DNA from: Chlamydiia bacterium
Lineage (GTDB): Bacteria > Chlamydiota > Chlamydiia > Chlamydiales > Simkaniaceae
Assembly (NCBI GenBank): GCA_030429605.1
Contig: JAUIEV010000002.1
Location: 310,001 to 374,000, forward strand
Reading direction: 5' to 3'
Length of the DNA: 64,000 bases
The position numbers were made by a program, and so were the translations under genes. Positions 1 to 9,004 of the stretch are shown here, in pieces. The notes below the pieces were generated by a model. The model was not told the DNA's origin. It ran no database searches and saw nothing but the letters and a program-made list of their open reading frames with translations. Each line of letters starts with the position of its first letter. The first letter of the stretch is position 1.

Positions 1-507
1 TACCAGCAATTCCACTACCAAAAGTTTCAAACGGAAACAGGAAGCCCCTTCCTTCCTAAACGATATCGATCGTTTGACCTCGACAACTTTACCTGGCTTT
101 TTAACCTAAGACTTCATCTCCCCCTTTCTCTTGAATGGGACACAGGGTACTTCTCAATAGGTCCTTTTGCAGGTGGTGGTGTTGGAGTTGGTGTCAATAC
201 TGTTTCGAACTTTCACACTGTCGGATATAGCAGCACCTCTCAATCTGGAAACTACACGTCAGTTGGTCAAGTGACGAGAAAAAATTCACTTGCATGGCAA
301 GCAAATGGCGGTGTCTATTTGCGGCCTCGACATAGCGGGGTCACATTCAATGTAGCATATAGATACGTTGACTCAGGAGAATTTGCAGGCCCGAGTAATG
401 TGATGGATAACACACAAGCCGGTGGCGGAAATATAACTGCCGTCTCGCCGTGGTCAGGTCGACTTACAAGCAGCCAAATCTACTTTTTTGTAAAACTTGA
501 AATTTAA
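1..507 (+). CDS. Outer-membrane beta-barrel protein, C-terminal part (5' end outside window)
   Basis: The frame is open from base 1 to a TAA at 505-507, so only the last 168 residues are present. Alternating hydrophobic/polar strands rich in aromatic residues and glycine (for example FSIGPFAGGGVGVG and VTFNVAYRYVDSGEF) and the closing strand IYFFVKLEI are typical of outer-membrane barrels. No specific family could be assigned. The last residue is Ile rather than the usual Phe. An internal ATG at 271 is not a real start, because coding continues upstream of it. Confidence 0.7.
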   Translation, partial: YQQFHYQKFQTETGSPFLPKRYRSFDLDNFTWLFNLRLHLPLSLEWDTGYFSIGPFAGGGVGVGVNTVSNFHTVGYSSTSQSGNYTSVGQVTRKNSLAWQANGGVYLRPRHSGVTFNVAYRYVDSGEFAGPSNVMDNTQAGGGNITAVSPWSGRLTSSQIYFFVKLEI

Positions 508-586
508 AACGACATATTGTGAAAGAAACGATCGGACTTTTTTCCAGTATATATGCTAGAATGGCGTGCAAAAAATGGGTCAGATA

Positions 587-1438
587 ATGAAAGAAAAAAA
601 GCTCGATGGAAAAAAAACCGCAGCAGAAATCTTAGCTAAAATAAAAAAAGAAGTTGCAACTTTTTCTTTCCGTAAGCCGAAGCTTAGCTGTATCCTTGTA
701 GGAAACGATCCCGCTTCGCACACATACGTACGAATGAAAAAGCGAAGGTGTGAAGAGGTTGGAATTCTTTCTGAAATTATCGAGCTTGATGAAACCATTT
801 CGGAGAAAGAGCTTCTTGCTCTTGTGGAAAAGCAGAATAAAGATCCGCATGTAGACGGAATTTTAGTTCAGCAACCCCTCCCCTCCCATATTTCCCCACA
901 AAAAATTATTGCAGCGGTCGATCCTTCAAAAGATGTAGATGGATTTCATCCTGTCAATGCCGGAAAAATTTTGACTGAGGACTCGACTGGATTTGTCCCA
1001 TGCACTCCTCTTGGAATTTTTGTTCTTCTCCATGAAAACAATATTGACCTTGCGGGGAAGCATATCGTGATTATGGGGAGAAGTGCTATTGTAGGAAAAC
1101 CACTCGCTGCATTGCTTTTGCAAAAAGGGATTGATGCCACAGTGTCTGTCGTCCATTCAAAAACAAAAAATGTGTCTGATATAACTGAGAAAGCCGACAT
1201 TCTTGTTGTCGCAATTGGAAAGCCGCATTCTGTTTCTTCTGATATGATCAAAAAAGGCGCCATTGTCATAGATGTTGGTATAACAAGAACAGATACAGGC
1301 CTTTTTGGGGACGTTGCACCAGGAGAAATTGATGAGAAAGCCGCTCAGTATACTCCTGTTCCTGGTGGAGTTGGTCCAATGACTGTGGCTATGCTTTTGT
1401 TTAATACATTGAAGAGTTTTAAGATGCGGATTGCATGA
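587..1438 (+). CDS. folD: Bifunctional methylenetetrahydrofolate dehydrogenase / cyclohydrolase
   Basis: FolD interconverts 5,10-methylene-THF and 10-formyl-THF in the cytosol, feeding purine and formyl-Met-tRNA synthesis. The 283-residue product carries the YVRMKKRRCEEVG segment with the catalytic Tyr/Lys (about residue 47), GILVQQPLP, the dinucleotide-binding VIMGRSAIVGKPLA and the terminal signature PGGVGPMTVAMLL. In-frame starts exist at 566 (GTG), 575 and 587. I chose 587 because MKEKKLDGKK matches the usual N-terminus length. The stop overlaps the apbE start (ATGA), implying translational coupling. Confidence 0.95.
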   Translation: MKEKKLDGKKTAAEILAKIKKEVATFSFRKPKLSCILVGNDPASHTYVRMKKRRCEEVGILSEIIELDETISEKELLALVEKQNKDPHVDGILVQQPLPSHISPQKIIAAVDPSKDVDGFHPVNAGKILTEDSTGFVPCTPLGIFVLLHENNIDLAGKHIVIMGRSAIVGKPLAALLLQKGIDATVSVVHSKTKNVSDITEKADILVVAIGKPHSVSSDMIKKGAIVIDVGITRTDTGLFGDVAPGEIDEKAAQYTPVPGGVGPMTVAMLLFNTLKSFKMRIA

Positions 1439-2340
1439 AAAAGCGCACCTCTTTTTCTACTCTCCGTGTACTTGCTCTTTTCGCTCTCCTTTTCTTGTCT
1501 GGTTGTACAGAACAAAAAAAAGAACGTATTCTTCTTATACAAACTGTTTTTTTTAATATTCCTTTTGAATGTGTTATTGATATAAGAGAGAAAAGTAGCA
1601 TCAAAGATGAAGTTCAAGCAATACTTCACAACACGTTTCAGGAAATTGATCTCGTTTATAACCATTGGAATCCGAATTCAGAACTCAGCAAGCTGAATAA
1701 AACGTCTGGCATTCCGTGTTCTGTATCAAAGAAACTTTTTGCTATGCTGAAAAAAGCACGCAAGGCACTTGAAGACACCTCAGGGTATTTTAACCCATGC
1801 CTTGGCAGCCAAACAACCGCTGGAAAGTCCGTCTTAAAGGCAGGAATACTCCCCTCCCATACCTCTTTTTCACCTTCAGCGCTTACGATTTCACCCAGGA
1901 ATCAAGTAACCCTGTTAAAAGGGCATAAATTAGATCTTGATGGCATTGTAAAAGGGTATGCCGTTGATCTGATCAGAGATCAGCTTCTTGAAAAAGACGT
2001 TCAAAATTTTTTGATTAATTGGTCCGGTGAACTCTATGCTGCTGGAAGACACCCGGAGGGGCGAAAATGGAAAATTTATCTTCCTCAACTTCAAAAAGAA
2101 GTCGAGCTTGAAAACCAAGCACTTGCCTCAAGTGGCCCTGAAACGCAAAGCTGGACCGTTGAAGGGAAAACGTACTCACATTTTTTTCATCCTATAACCG
2201 GTCAACCCATAGAAAAGAAAAGCGTCCTTTCCACGACTGTTATTGGCCCATCTTGTTGTTTCTGTGATGCTTATGCAACCGCATGTTCAATCGACCAAGG
2301 CGTAATTACACTGCCTGCCCCATATGAGCGGCTCAAGTAG
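1435..2340 (+). CDS. apbE: FAD:protein FMN transferase, ApbE-like lipoprotein
   Basis: ApbE attaches FMN to threonine residues of exported flavoproteins, classically the NqrB and NqrC subunits of the sodium-pumping NADH dehydrogenase. The N-terminus is a lipoprotein signal ending in LFLSGC (lipobox Cys about residue 24). Family motifs are visible: DLDGIVKGYAVD near the centre (usually DLGGIAKGYAVD), SSGPETQSW, FFHPITGQP and CDAYATACSID. At 301 residues it is on the short side, and the tail after DAYATA is abbreviated and diverged from the usual ending. It starts by ATGA overlap with folD, so the two form an operon. Confidence 0.85.
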   Translation: MKKRTSFSTLRVLALFALLFLSGCTEQKKERILLIQTVFFNIPFECVIDIREKSSIKDEVQAILHNTFQEIDLVYNHWNPNSELSKLNKTSGIPCSVSKKLFAMLKKARKALEDTSGYFNPCLGSQTTAGKSVLKAGILPSHTSFSPSALTISPRNQVTLLKGHKLDLDGIVKGYAVDLIRDQLLEKDVQNFLINWSGELYAAGRHPEGRKWKIYLPQLQKEVELENQALASSGPETQSWTVEGKTYSHFFHPITGQPIEKKSVLSTTVIGPSCCFCDAYATACSIDQGVITLPAPYERLK

Positions 2341-2352
2341 CCCCTCCGCCTC

Positions 2353-2381
2353 TTTTATTTAACATATCTTTATGATATACT
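2353..2381 (+). promoter_or_regulatory. Possible promoter of the 1046-residue orphan gene
   Basis: A good -10 hexamer TATACT lies at 2376-2381, 25 bases before the ATG at 2407. The hexamer 17 bases upstream (TTTTAT, 2353-2358) is a weak -35. The gene follows apbE after only a short gap, so this may add to read-through transcription. Confidence 0.35.
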
Positions 2382-2406
2382 ATTTGGTACCAATGTGAGG
2401 TTTTTT

Positions 2407-5400
2407 ATGGCAGCAGCAAGTTCAGTCGTACCAGTAATAGGAGGAAAAGTACTCCGAGTTAGCCCAGATGTAGTTGTGGCTCATATCCCTAAAGACCCAA
2501 CTGTTCGGCTGTCACCTGAAACCGTAAGAAACGCGATAGAATCCCTTGGAAGCTCAGGTGGGGAAGGCGTTATTGGCGGACTTTTAGAACGGCTGTCGTC
2601 CGCAGCTCCCAGAGCCTCATCTGCGTCAAGTAGCGCATCTCCACTCCTCTCTCCTCTCTCTATTAGTTATACAGAAGCAGCGAAAGAAGGCTCTATACAC
2701 GAACTGATGGAGCATCAACTTGCAGAAACCTCATTTGTTGAAGAGCAGTGCGCTCTCCTTGGAAAATACGGCATTGAAGTGCCTGATACTGAGGAAGGTG
2801 TAAAAGAGTTATTGAAAACACACTTTAGTATTCTTGGTCACTTAGAAACATTTACGACTCTTTTAGAATCTGCTACTACCCCTGAAGCATTTGAGCAGGC
2901 TCTTTGGTACTTACACCTTGATGGAGACAACCCTGGTGACGCAGTCGTAAAAAAACACGCATTGAGTGATGATGGAGTAAAAAAAATTCACAACCCACTT
3001 CATTCGTCTCCCCTGTTTACAACGCATATTCATCCCAAAATTGTTGAGCGGCATAATGAGTTATTTGGAACCTCAAGCCTCTATACTTCATTTCTTCAAA
3101 GAGTCGGTGTTCCGGATACAGAGATTGCAGAGGTCCTTAGTCAAACCCTCTCTTCTATACCAATGCTTAGGCATAACATTAATGACCTTCTCTTGGTGCA
3201 GGTTAAAGCACTTATTTCTCATAGGAAATCGCCTTCAAAGATTATTGGTGTCATTGCAGCGTGTGTTCAACACATTGAAAAAAGATTTTCCCTTAATGAA
3301 ACCTCTGCGGGCGTACTTCACTTAGCTTCAAAAGTTGTCCTTAAGTGGTATCTTGAAAACAAACTCTCCGCACCACTCAAAAGGCTTATTTTTACAGGAA
3401 TCCCAGGTTTATCTGAGCTGCTTCAGTCTACAGAAAATCCAAAAGCATTAATTAGATACCTCAGTGCTATCGTAGTTGCCTACTCTTTTGCCACCAGTCG
3501 GAGCTCGCTTGAGTTCAATGATGTACTAAGAGCAACAGAAAAAACGTGCTCCCTTGAACACCCGTTAGCAATTGCACTCATTTCAAACGGTGTTATGACA
3601 AAAGCAGATGTCTACACAAAGCTTTTCCTCGTACTGAGATCAAACTCTTTTTCTGCTGATGATTTTAGTGAAAAAGGCATTTCTTCGCTGCTCGGGGAAA
3701 AAGCTGGAGACCTTCCCGAAGAGATGTCTACACTCATTCGCACCCACCAAATGAGTATTGCATCAGCTGATTCTGAAGGTGAGCAAAAAATAGTGTTCGC
3801 TCATTTCCTCGAGTGGTTTACAAAAGAAATTTGCCTAAAACACAGAGGAACTGAGCTTGAAAAAGCACTTTTGTTTCATGCAATACCATGTAGCGAAGCC
3901 CCTACTGAAGAGTCCGCACTGGCACACGACCTCTATCGAAGAGTGCTGCTCACAGACCATGTAAGATATGCGCAAGTTGGGACTTTAAGCGCTATATTCT
4001 CTGAAGTATATGACAGACGAGCTCTTCCTTCATCACTCTTTGGTAGACACATTCTACCAAGCCTTGCAGTACGTGCTGCAGAAGCTGTTTCAGAAGGGGA
4101 TCCTGCAGAGTGTCTCGATCTTATGCGAAATGTGATAGCGCATATTCCTCCTACATCAGGAGAACTTGTGAATAAGCTCATCGATGGTTTTGAGAGAACT
4201 GATGTGGATACTCAGCAACTCATTCTCATGAGCCACACGCTCAGTGCTGAACTCTTCGACGATTTTATCGCAAGAGGTTCTGATGCAATTGTAGAAATGC
4301 TACCGGACTCCATGGACACATCATCTATACGAACAACGCTTGATGCACTCTTCGCACAAAAAGAAGCGCTTCCAGAAGAAGTTCTTTCTCACAGAGTAAA
4401 AGAAGTCCTCGCTCCACTTTTTACATCCATTCCGAAAGAAGATGAAGCATATTTCCCATTTTTAACAAAGGTCCTTCCTTTTGGAGAAGTAAACTGCGGC
4501 AAGTTCTTAAATAGATCGGAGCTGCTTGGCAATTATAGATTTTTTGAAGCACTTGATGAATCAGACGAACGAAGAGCATTTTTTGAAGAAGCATTAACCC
4601 ATTCGCCAACCCTTTCTCCAACAATTGTACGAGATGTCATAACCATCAAAGATGGAGCTTCGGCAAGTGCCACAAATGCTCTACATACTGTTTTTGCACA
4701 ACTTTCTCAACTTCACAAAACAACGTATAGGGAGGCCGACGCAGCTTTTGTTAAAGAGGAGTTAAAAGAGCTCATTTTTTCACTTCCTCTGTCTTTACAA
4801 AACATGCTGAAAGAATACCTAAGAACAACTCACTCTTTTTCCAAAATAGATATTAGAATATTGCTGTGGTCTCACACATCTGATCCGCGTGTAACAAAGG
4901 CATTTGAGATTGTTTCAGCTGTACATGCAGCAAAAACCTCAGAAAAAGAAATGCCTCCTATTAAGCAGCTTCACCAACTAGTCGAAGTTGGCATACATTT
5001 TTTTGCCGATCGTAATGCTATGAAGCATGTTATTACACCTTCTATCCAAGAAGCGATAGAAGAGGTAGATGAAAGCACTTTGAACAGACTTAAACATCAA
5101 GTATGGATCGAGTTTGGAGAACCTGATACTCATGGCTCAGACCTTGGCGGGGAAGCATTGCGCAGCAATAGCTTTGATAGTAGAGTAAGAAGAGCGCTCA
5201 GCACTGTTGTAGCTGAAATGTCTCCTACCCCTGTTCCATCAAGAGAGGCACTCTTTGCAATCTTACGTGCTGAAGACAAAACAGCTGAACAAAAGATGTG
5301 TGAAGCTGTACCAATTGAGCCGGACGAATCAATTACAGATGTGGAGCTCCGCTTTGAACTGAGAACACTTTCAACATTTCTTTCAGAAGCTGAGCAAAAT

Positions 5401-5547
5401 CGTCTTTTTGGAAAGATATACTTTGTCGATGGGGCTCGAAGCACAGATCCTCAATTTGGGAAAACTACGTTCCTCAGCGATCCCCTTTCACCACTCGTTA
5501 GACAAGCAGTAGAAGAGATTGCAATAGAAAGGGGTGTGACAACGTAA
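2407..5547 (+). CDS. Large orphan protein, mostly helical, function unknown
   Basis: A 1046-residue protein with no domain I recognise. A GTG at 2395 also opens the frame, but ATG 2407 is preferred because GAGG (2397-2400) sits at ribosome-binding distance. The product begins MAAASSVVPVIGG. A Ser/Ala/Pro-rich linker (about residues 70-95) separates a short N-terminal segment from a long region of amphipathic helices that look HEAT-like or tetratricopeptide-like in texture, without a clear repeat consensus. There is no signal peptide and no obvious membrane segment, so it is either cytosolic or exported by a signal-independent route such as type III secretion. Its own -10 box, strong Shine-Dalgarno site and low-complexity N-terminal region resemble the other orphans at 14214, 51958 and 62720. 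Confidence 0.8.
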   Translation: MAAASSVVPVIGGKVLRVSPDVVVAHIPKDPTVRLSPETVRNAIESLGSSGGEGVIGGLLERLSSAAPRASSASSSASPLLSPLSISYTEAAKEGSIHELMEHQLAETSFVEEQCALLGKYGIEVPDTEEGVKELLKTHFSILGHLETFTTLLESATTPEAFEQALWYLHLDGDNPGDAVVKKHALSDDGVKKIHNPLHSSPLFTTHIHPKIVERHNELFGTSSLYTSFLQRVGVPDTEIAEVLSQTLSSIPMLRHNINDLLLVQVKALISHRKSPSKIIGVIAACVQHIEKRFSLNETSAGVLHLASKVVLKWYLENKLSAPLKRLIFTGIPGLSELLQSTENPKALIRYLSAIVVAYSFATSRSSLEFNDVLRATEKTCSLEHPLAIALISNGVMTKADVYTKLFLVLRSNSFSADDFSEKGISSLLGEKAGDLPEEMSTLIRTHQMSIASADSEGEQKIVFAHFLEWFTKEICLKHRGTELEKALLFHAIPCSEAPTEESALAHDLYRRVLLTDHVRYAQVGTLSAIFSEVYDRRALPSSLFGRHILPSLAVRAAEAVSEGDPAECLDLMRNVIAHIPPTSGELVNKLIDGFERTDVDTQQLILMSHTLSAELFDDFIARGSDAIVEMLPDSMDTSSIRTTLDALFAQKEALPEEVLSHRVKEVLAPLFTSIPKEDEAYFPFLTKVLPFGEVNCGKFLNRSELLGNYRFFEALDESDERRAFFEEALTHSPTLSPTIVRDVITIKDGASASATNALHTVFAQLSQLHKTTYREADAAFVKEELKELIFSLPLSLQNMLKEYLRTTHSFSKIDIRILLWSHTSDPRVTKAFEIVSAVHAAKTSEKEMPPIKQLHQLVEVGIHFFADRNAMKHVITPSIQEAIEEVDESTLNRLKHQVWIEFGEPDTHGSDLGGEALRSNSFDSRVRRALSTVVAEMSPTPVPSREALFAILRAEDKTAEQKMCEAVPIEPDESITDVELRFELRTLSTFLSEAEQNRLFGKIYFVDGARSTDPQFGKTTFLSDPLSPLVRQAVEEIAIERGVTT

Positions 5548-5619
5548 GGGATCACTTGTTTTTATTTCTCTCCTCAAGCATGATCAGGACAATATTATAG
5601 AGAAATATACGAGGGACCT

Positions 5620-7629
5620 ATTCCTAAAAAACGTCGAGAAAAACGCTCGGGAGATCCTGTAACAGGAAAAATCACCATTACACAAAAAGGGTTCGGTTTT
5701 GTCGTGCCAGATGACCAAACTGCGAACCCACAGGATATTTTTATACCCAAGCCACTTATACACGGTGCTGTTGATGGAGATCGTGTTGAGTGCTACATCG
5801 ATGAACAGAGCCGTTCAAAGAAAGGACCAGAAGGTGGTGTACTCTCTATACTAGACAGAGGGCGTTCTGAAATAGCAGTTACGATTGATGGATTGTATAC
5901 CTCCGAGTTTTATCAAGCATATGCACCAGCTCTTGGGAATGCAAAACATGTACTCCTCAGTCGAAAAAAATACCCGCAGCTAGAAGTTGGAGACAGACTC
6001 CTTGTAAAAGTGACACATTGGGGAGATAAAAACGCCCCGGTCAGTGGAGATATGATTGAGCATCTCGGGCACATATCAGATCCAAAGACAGATATTCCTG
6101 CTGCGTTGTATGAATTTTCAATTCCACACGTCTTCCCTAAAAAAGCAGTTGAAGAAGCAAAAAAATATGGAAAAAGTGTTCGAAAAGAAGATCTTCAGGA
6201 CCGAACAGACCTGACGGATTTAGAAACGTTCACTATTGACCCCAAAACAGCAAAAGATTTTGATGACGCGCTTTCGTTAACTATTGATACACAGGGGCAC
6301 TACACCCTCTTTGTACATATCGCTGATGTAAGCCACTATGTTCAAGAAGGAACTACACTCGATAAGGAAGCAAAGTTTCGTGCAAACTCAACCTATTTTC
6401 CCCGAAAGTGTATTCCAATGATACCACATGAGCTCTCTGATAACTTATGTAGTCTGAGAGAGAAAGTCATCCGTCTCACTGTAACGGTTGAAATGGAGTT
6501 TTCGCCAACGGGCGATCTCTTACGTCAGAAGATTTATAGAGCTTTCATCAAAAGTAACAAACGATTTACATACGAAGAAGCTTTCGAAGTAATAGAGGGT
6601 GAAAGAAGAAGCAAACACGCTCAGTCGCTGCACAACATGGTCAAGTTATGTCAAATTCTCAAAGAGAAAAGAGCACAAAGGGGATCAGTTGATTTAGCGT
6701 TAAAAGAAACTGTGATTATCGTTGACGAAGATGGATCACCTACCGGCACTGAAGTTGTAGACTACGATATAACGCACCAACTTGTTGAAGAGTTCATGCT
6801 GAAAGCGAATGAAATTGTCGCCTCAGAATTTGTGAAAAAAGGAATGAATACAACTTTTCGAATTCACGAAGAGCCAATGGAAGAGACGATGAAGGAGTTT
6901 TACGCACTCGGACGTCTTCTAGGGTTTGAACTCCCGGCTGAACCATCAGCACATGATGTACAGCGCATGTTTAATCTTGCAAAACACACAGAATTTGCTG
7001 AAAGGATATCGATCGCATATATTCGGAGCATGAAGCTGGCTGTTTACTCTCACGAAAATGTTGGGCATTTTGGATTAGCTCTTGAACACTACTGCCACTT
7101 TACAAGTCCCATTCGAAGGTATGCTGACCTCGTCGTCCATAGAATGCTTTTTTCCGGCACAGCTCCAGAAGACCTTCAAGCCATCACTGCGCATATTTCT
7201 GAAAAAGAACGAAATTCCTTTAAAGCTGAGCAAAGTGTCCTACAGCTGAAGAAATTGCGGATGATTTTTTCTGATTTTGATGCTGATCCATACCATATTT
7301 TCAAAGGTGTTGTCGCAGGAGTCAAACCACACGGAATTTATTTTGACCTCCACCCCATGAACTATTCAGGGTATGTTCATATTTCAAAACTTGGAGACGA
7401 CTACTACGAATATGCACACGAACGAGGAATACTCTATGGAACATACTCAGGGCATGAACTAGCTCTTGGAGAAAGCATAGAGCTTCAACTCGTCAGCATC
7501 GACCTTATTCGCGGAGAAACAGAGTGGGAACTCTATTCACCTGTGAAAAAAAGAAGCTCAAAAAAGAAAAAAGAAAAAAAGCGACACCGAAAGAAAGAAG
7601 GGCAAAAAAAACGGAGGCGTTCGAATTGA
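5620..7629 (+). CDS. rnr: Ribonuclease R (VacB/RNase II family), start codon unusual
   Basis: RNase R degrades structured RNA 3' to 5'. Domains in order: cold-shock domain beginning GKITITQKGFGFVVPDD, second OB fold, the RNB catalytic domain with FTIDPKTAKDFDDALSLT (metal-binding aspartates) and HFTSPIRRYADLVVHRML, an S1 domain starting near FKGVVAGVKPHGIYF, and a Lys/Arg-rich tail. The first ordinary start in frame is GTG 5704, which would cut into the cold-shock domain. Coding clearly extends upstream, but the frame back to a TGA at 5581 holds no ATG, GTG or TTG. I placed the start at ATT 5620, just after GAGGG (5611-5615). ATA 5605, or a one-base indel joining ATG 5580, are alternatives. 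Function is certain, start is not. Confidence 0.85.
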   Translation: MPKKRREKRSGDPVTGKITITQKGFGFVVPDDQTANPQDIFIPKPLIHGAVDGDRVECYIDEQSRSKKGPEGGVLSILDRGRSEIAVTIDGLYTSEFYQAYAPALGNAKHVLLSRKKYPQLEVGDRLLVKVTHWGDKNAPVSGDMIEHLGHISDPKTDIPAALYEFSIPHVFPKKAVEEAKKYGKSVRKEDLQDRTDLTDLETFTIDPKTAKDFDDALSLTIDTQGHYTLFVHIADVSHYVQEGTTLDKEAKFRANSTYFPRKCIPMIPHELSDNLCSLREKVIRLTVTVEMEFSPTGDLLRQKIYRAFIKSNKRFTYEEAFEVIEGERRSKHAQSLHNMVKLCQILKEKRAQRGSVDLALKETVIIVDEDGSPTGTEVVDYDITHQLVEEFMLKANEIVASEFVKKGMNTTFRIHEEPMEETMKEFYALGRLLGFELPAEPSAHDVQRMFNLAKHTEFAERISIAYIRSMKLAVYSHENVGHFGLALEHYCHFTSPIRRYADLVVHRMLFSGTAPEDLQAITAHISEKERNSFKAEQSVLQLKKLRMIFSDFDADPYHIFKGVVAGVKPHGIYFDLHPMNYSGYVHISKLGDDYYEYAHERGILYGTYSGHELALGESIELQLVSIDLIRGETEWELYSPVKKRSSKKKKEKKRHRKKEGQKKRRRSN

Positions 7630-7682
7630 TTGCCCAATTGTAGCATAACATTCCATACAGAACATAAGAATTGGTACTACTC

Positions 7683-8351
7683 ATGAAGAAATTTTTTATA
7701 ACAGGACTAGTCATCCTTCTCCCACTTGCGGTTACAATAGGGATCCTCATCTTCATCGTTAATTTTTTGACAAAGCCCTTTGTAGGCTTTGTCTCATCAT
7801 TTCTTGCGAAGTTTGACATAATTAATAGAGGGATATTGTTTCTCTCACCTGAGCAAACAGTGAAATATGGAAGTCAGTTGCTCATTTTGGGAATGCTGTT
7901 TTTCTTCACAATTCTCTTAGGTTTCATTGCACGATGGTTTTTTATCAAATCCTTGATATCACTCAGCGATAAAGTGCTCCATAGAATACCACTTGTTAAT
8001 AAAGTCTACAAAACCTCGCAAGAAATCATTAAGACCATTTTCGACTCAGATAAAAACTCGTTTCAGCAAGTTGTCATGGCACCATTCCCCCATCCTGGAT
8101 CGTACGTCATCGGCCTCGTATCAAGAGAATCTCCTGGAATGTGCTCAACTGCAGCAGATGCAGCGCTCCTCTCTGTCTTGATTCCGACAACACCAAATCC
8201 AACCACCGGTTTTTTACTTATGTACAAAAAAGAAGAACTCATATTTCTTGATATGAAACCGGAGGATGCGATTAAGTACATTGTTTCGTGCGGAGTAATA
8301 ACTCCCGAGCACCCTCAAAAAATACCAGAGATAAAGCCAGAGACTCCATGA
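7683..8351 (+). CDS. DUF502 family membrane protein (first of tandem pair)
   Basis: A 222-residue protein starting MKKFFITGLVILLPLAVTIG. It has two N-terminal transmembrane segments (about residues 5-30 and 65-95), the short conserved stretch RIPLVNKVYKTSQEI and the cytoplasmic-looking tail with PHPGSYVIGLVSRE and VLIPTTPNPTTGFLLM typical of DUF502/COG2928. The molecular function of the family is unknown. ATG 7683 is preferred over TTG 7671. The 3' end overlaps the paralogous next gene by four bases, so the two are translated together downstream of rnr. Confidence 0.88.
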   Translation: MKKFFITGLVILLPLAVTIGILIFIVNFLTKPFVGFVSSFLAKFDIINRGILFLSPEQTVKYGSQLLILGMLFFFTILLGFIARWFFIKSLISLSDKVLHRIPLVNKVYKTSQEIIKTIFDSDKNSFQQVVMAPFPHPGSYVIGLVSRESPGMCSTAADAALLSVLIPTTPNPTTGFLLMYKKEELIFLDMKPEDAIKYIVSCGVITPEHPQKIPEIKPETP

Positions 8352-9004
8352 GAAGATATTTCATTTCAGGCCTCATCCTCCTTCTTCCGATTACGATCAC
8401 GATTCTCGTGTTTATTTTTCTCATCGATATACTGACAGCCCCTTTCAATGGAATCATCGATACAATCTTTGACAGTTTTTCTTCTCAGTACACTGAAGTC
8501 ACAGAACACAAAGATCTCGTCGAATTTATAAGTAGGATTGTTATTCTTGGCCTCCTTTTCCTCCTTACGTTAGTGCTAGGATACTTCGGTCAAAAATTTC
8601 TTTTTCGATCTCTTTTCAAAATGATGCACTGGACATTTTCTAAACTCCCGTTTGTGCGAAGTATATATAAAGTGACAAAAGAGGTTACTCATCAAGTTTT
8701 TGAGCTTGAGAACTCCGCAAATCTTTTTAGAAAAACGGTGATTACTCGCTTTCCTCATTCAAATGCAGTTGCACTCGGTTTCCAGGCCGGATATGTCCCA
8801 AAAGAAGCTGAGGAAAAATTAAATATCCCACAAAGCGAGCTTGAGACGATCTTTGTCCCAACAGCTCCACATCCAATTTGCGGCTTCGTATTGATACAAC
8901 ACAAAGATCAAAGTAAAGAAATTGCTCTTTCTGTTGAAGAGGTTTTCAAGGTTCTGGTATCATGCGGCCTCTATGCGCCAGAATCAGATTCGACACACAA
9001 GTAA
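8348..9004 (+). CDS. DUF502 family membrane protein (second of tandem pair)
   Basis: A 218-residue paralogue of the preceding gene, starting MRRYFISGLILLLPITITI at the ATGA overlap. It keeps the same plan: two transmembrane segments (about residues 7-30 and 65-95), KLPFVRSIYKVTKEVT, TRFPHSNAVALGFQ and FVPTAPHPICGFVLI. The tandem arrangement suggests an old duplication and perhaps a heteromeric membrane complex. Function unknown. Confidence 0.88.
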   Translation: MRRYFISGLILLLPITITILVFIFLIDILTAPFNGIIDTIFDSFSSQYTEVTEHKDLVEFISRIVILGLLFLLTLVLGYFGQKFLFRSLFKMMHWTFSKLPFVRSIYKVTKEVTHQVFELENSANLFRKTVITRFPHSNAVALGFQAGYVPKEAEEKLNIPQSELETIFVPTAPHPICGFVLIQHKDQSKEIALSVEEVFKVLVSCGLYAPESDSTHK

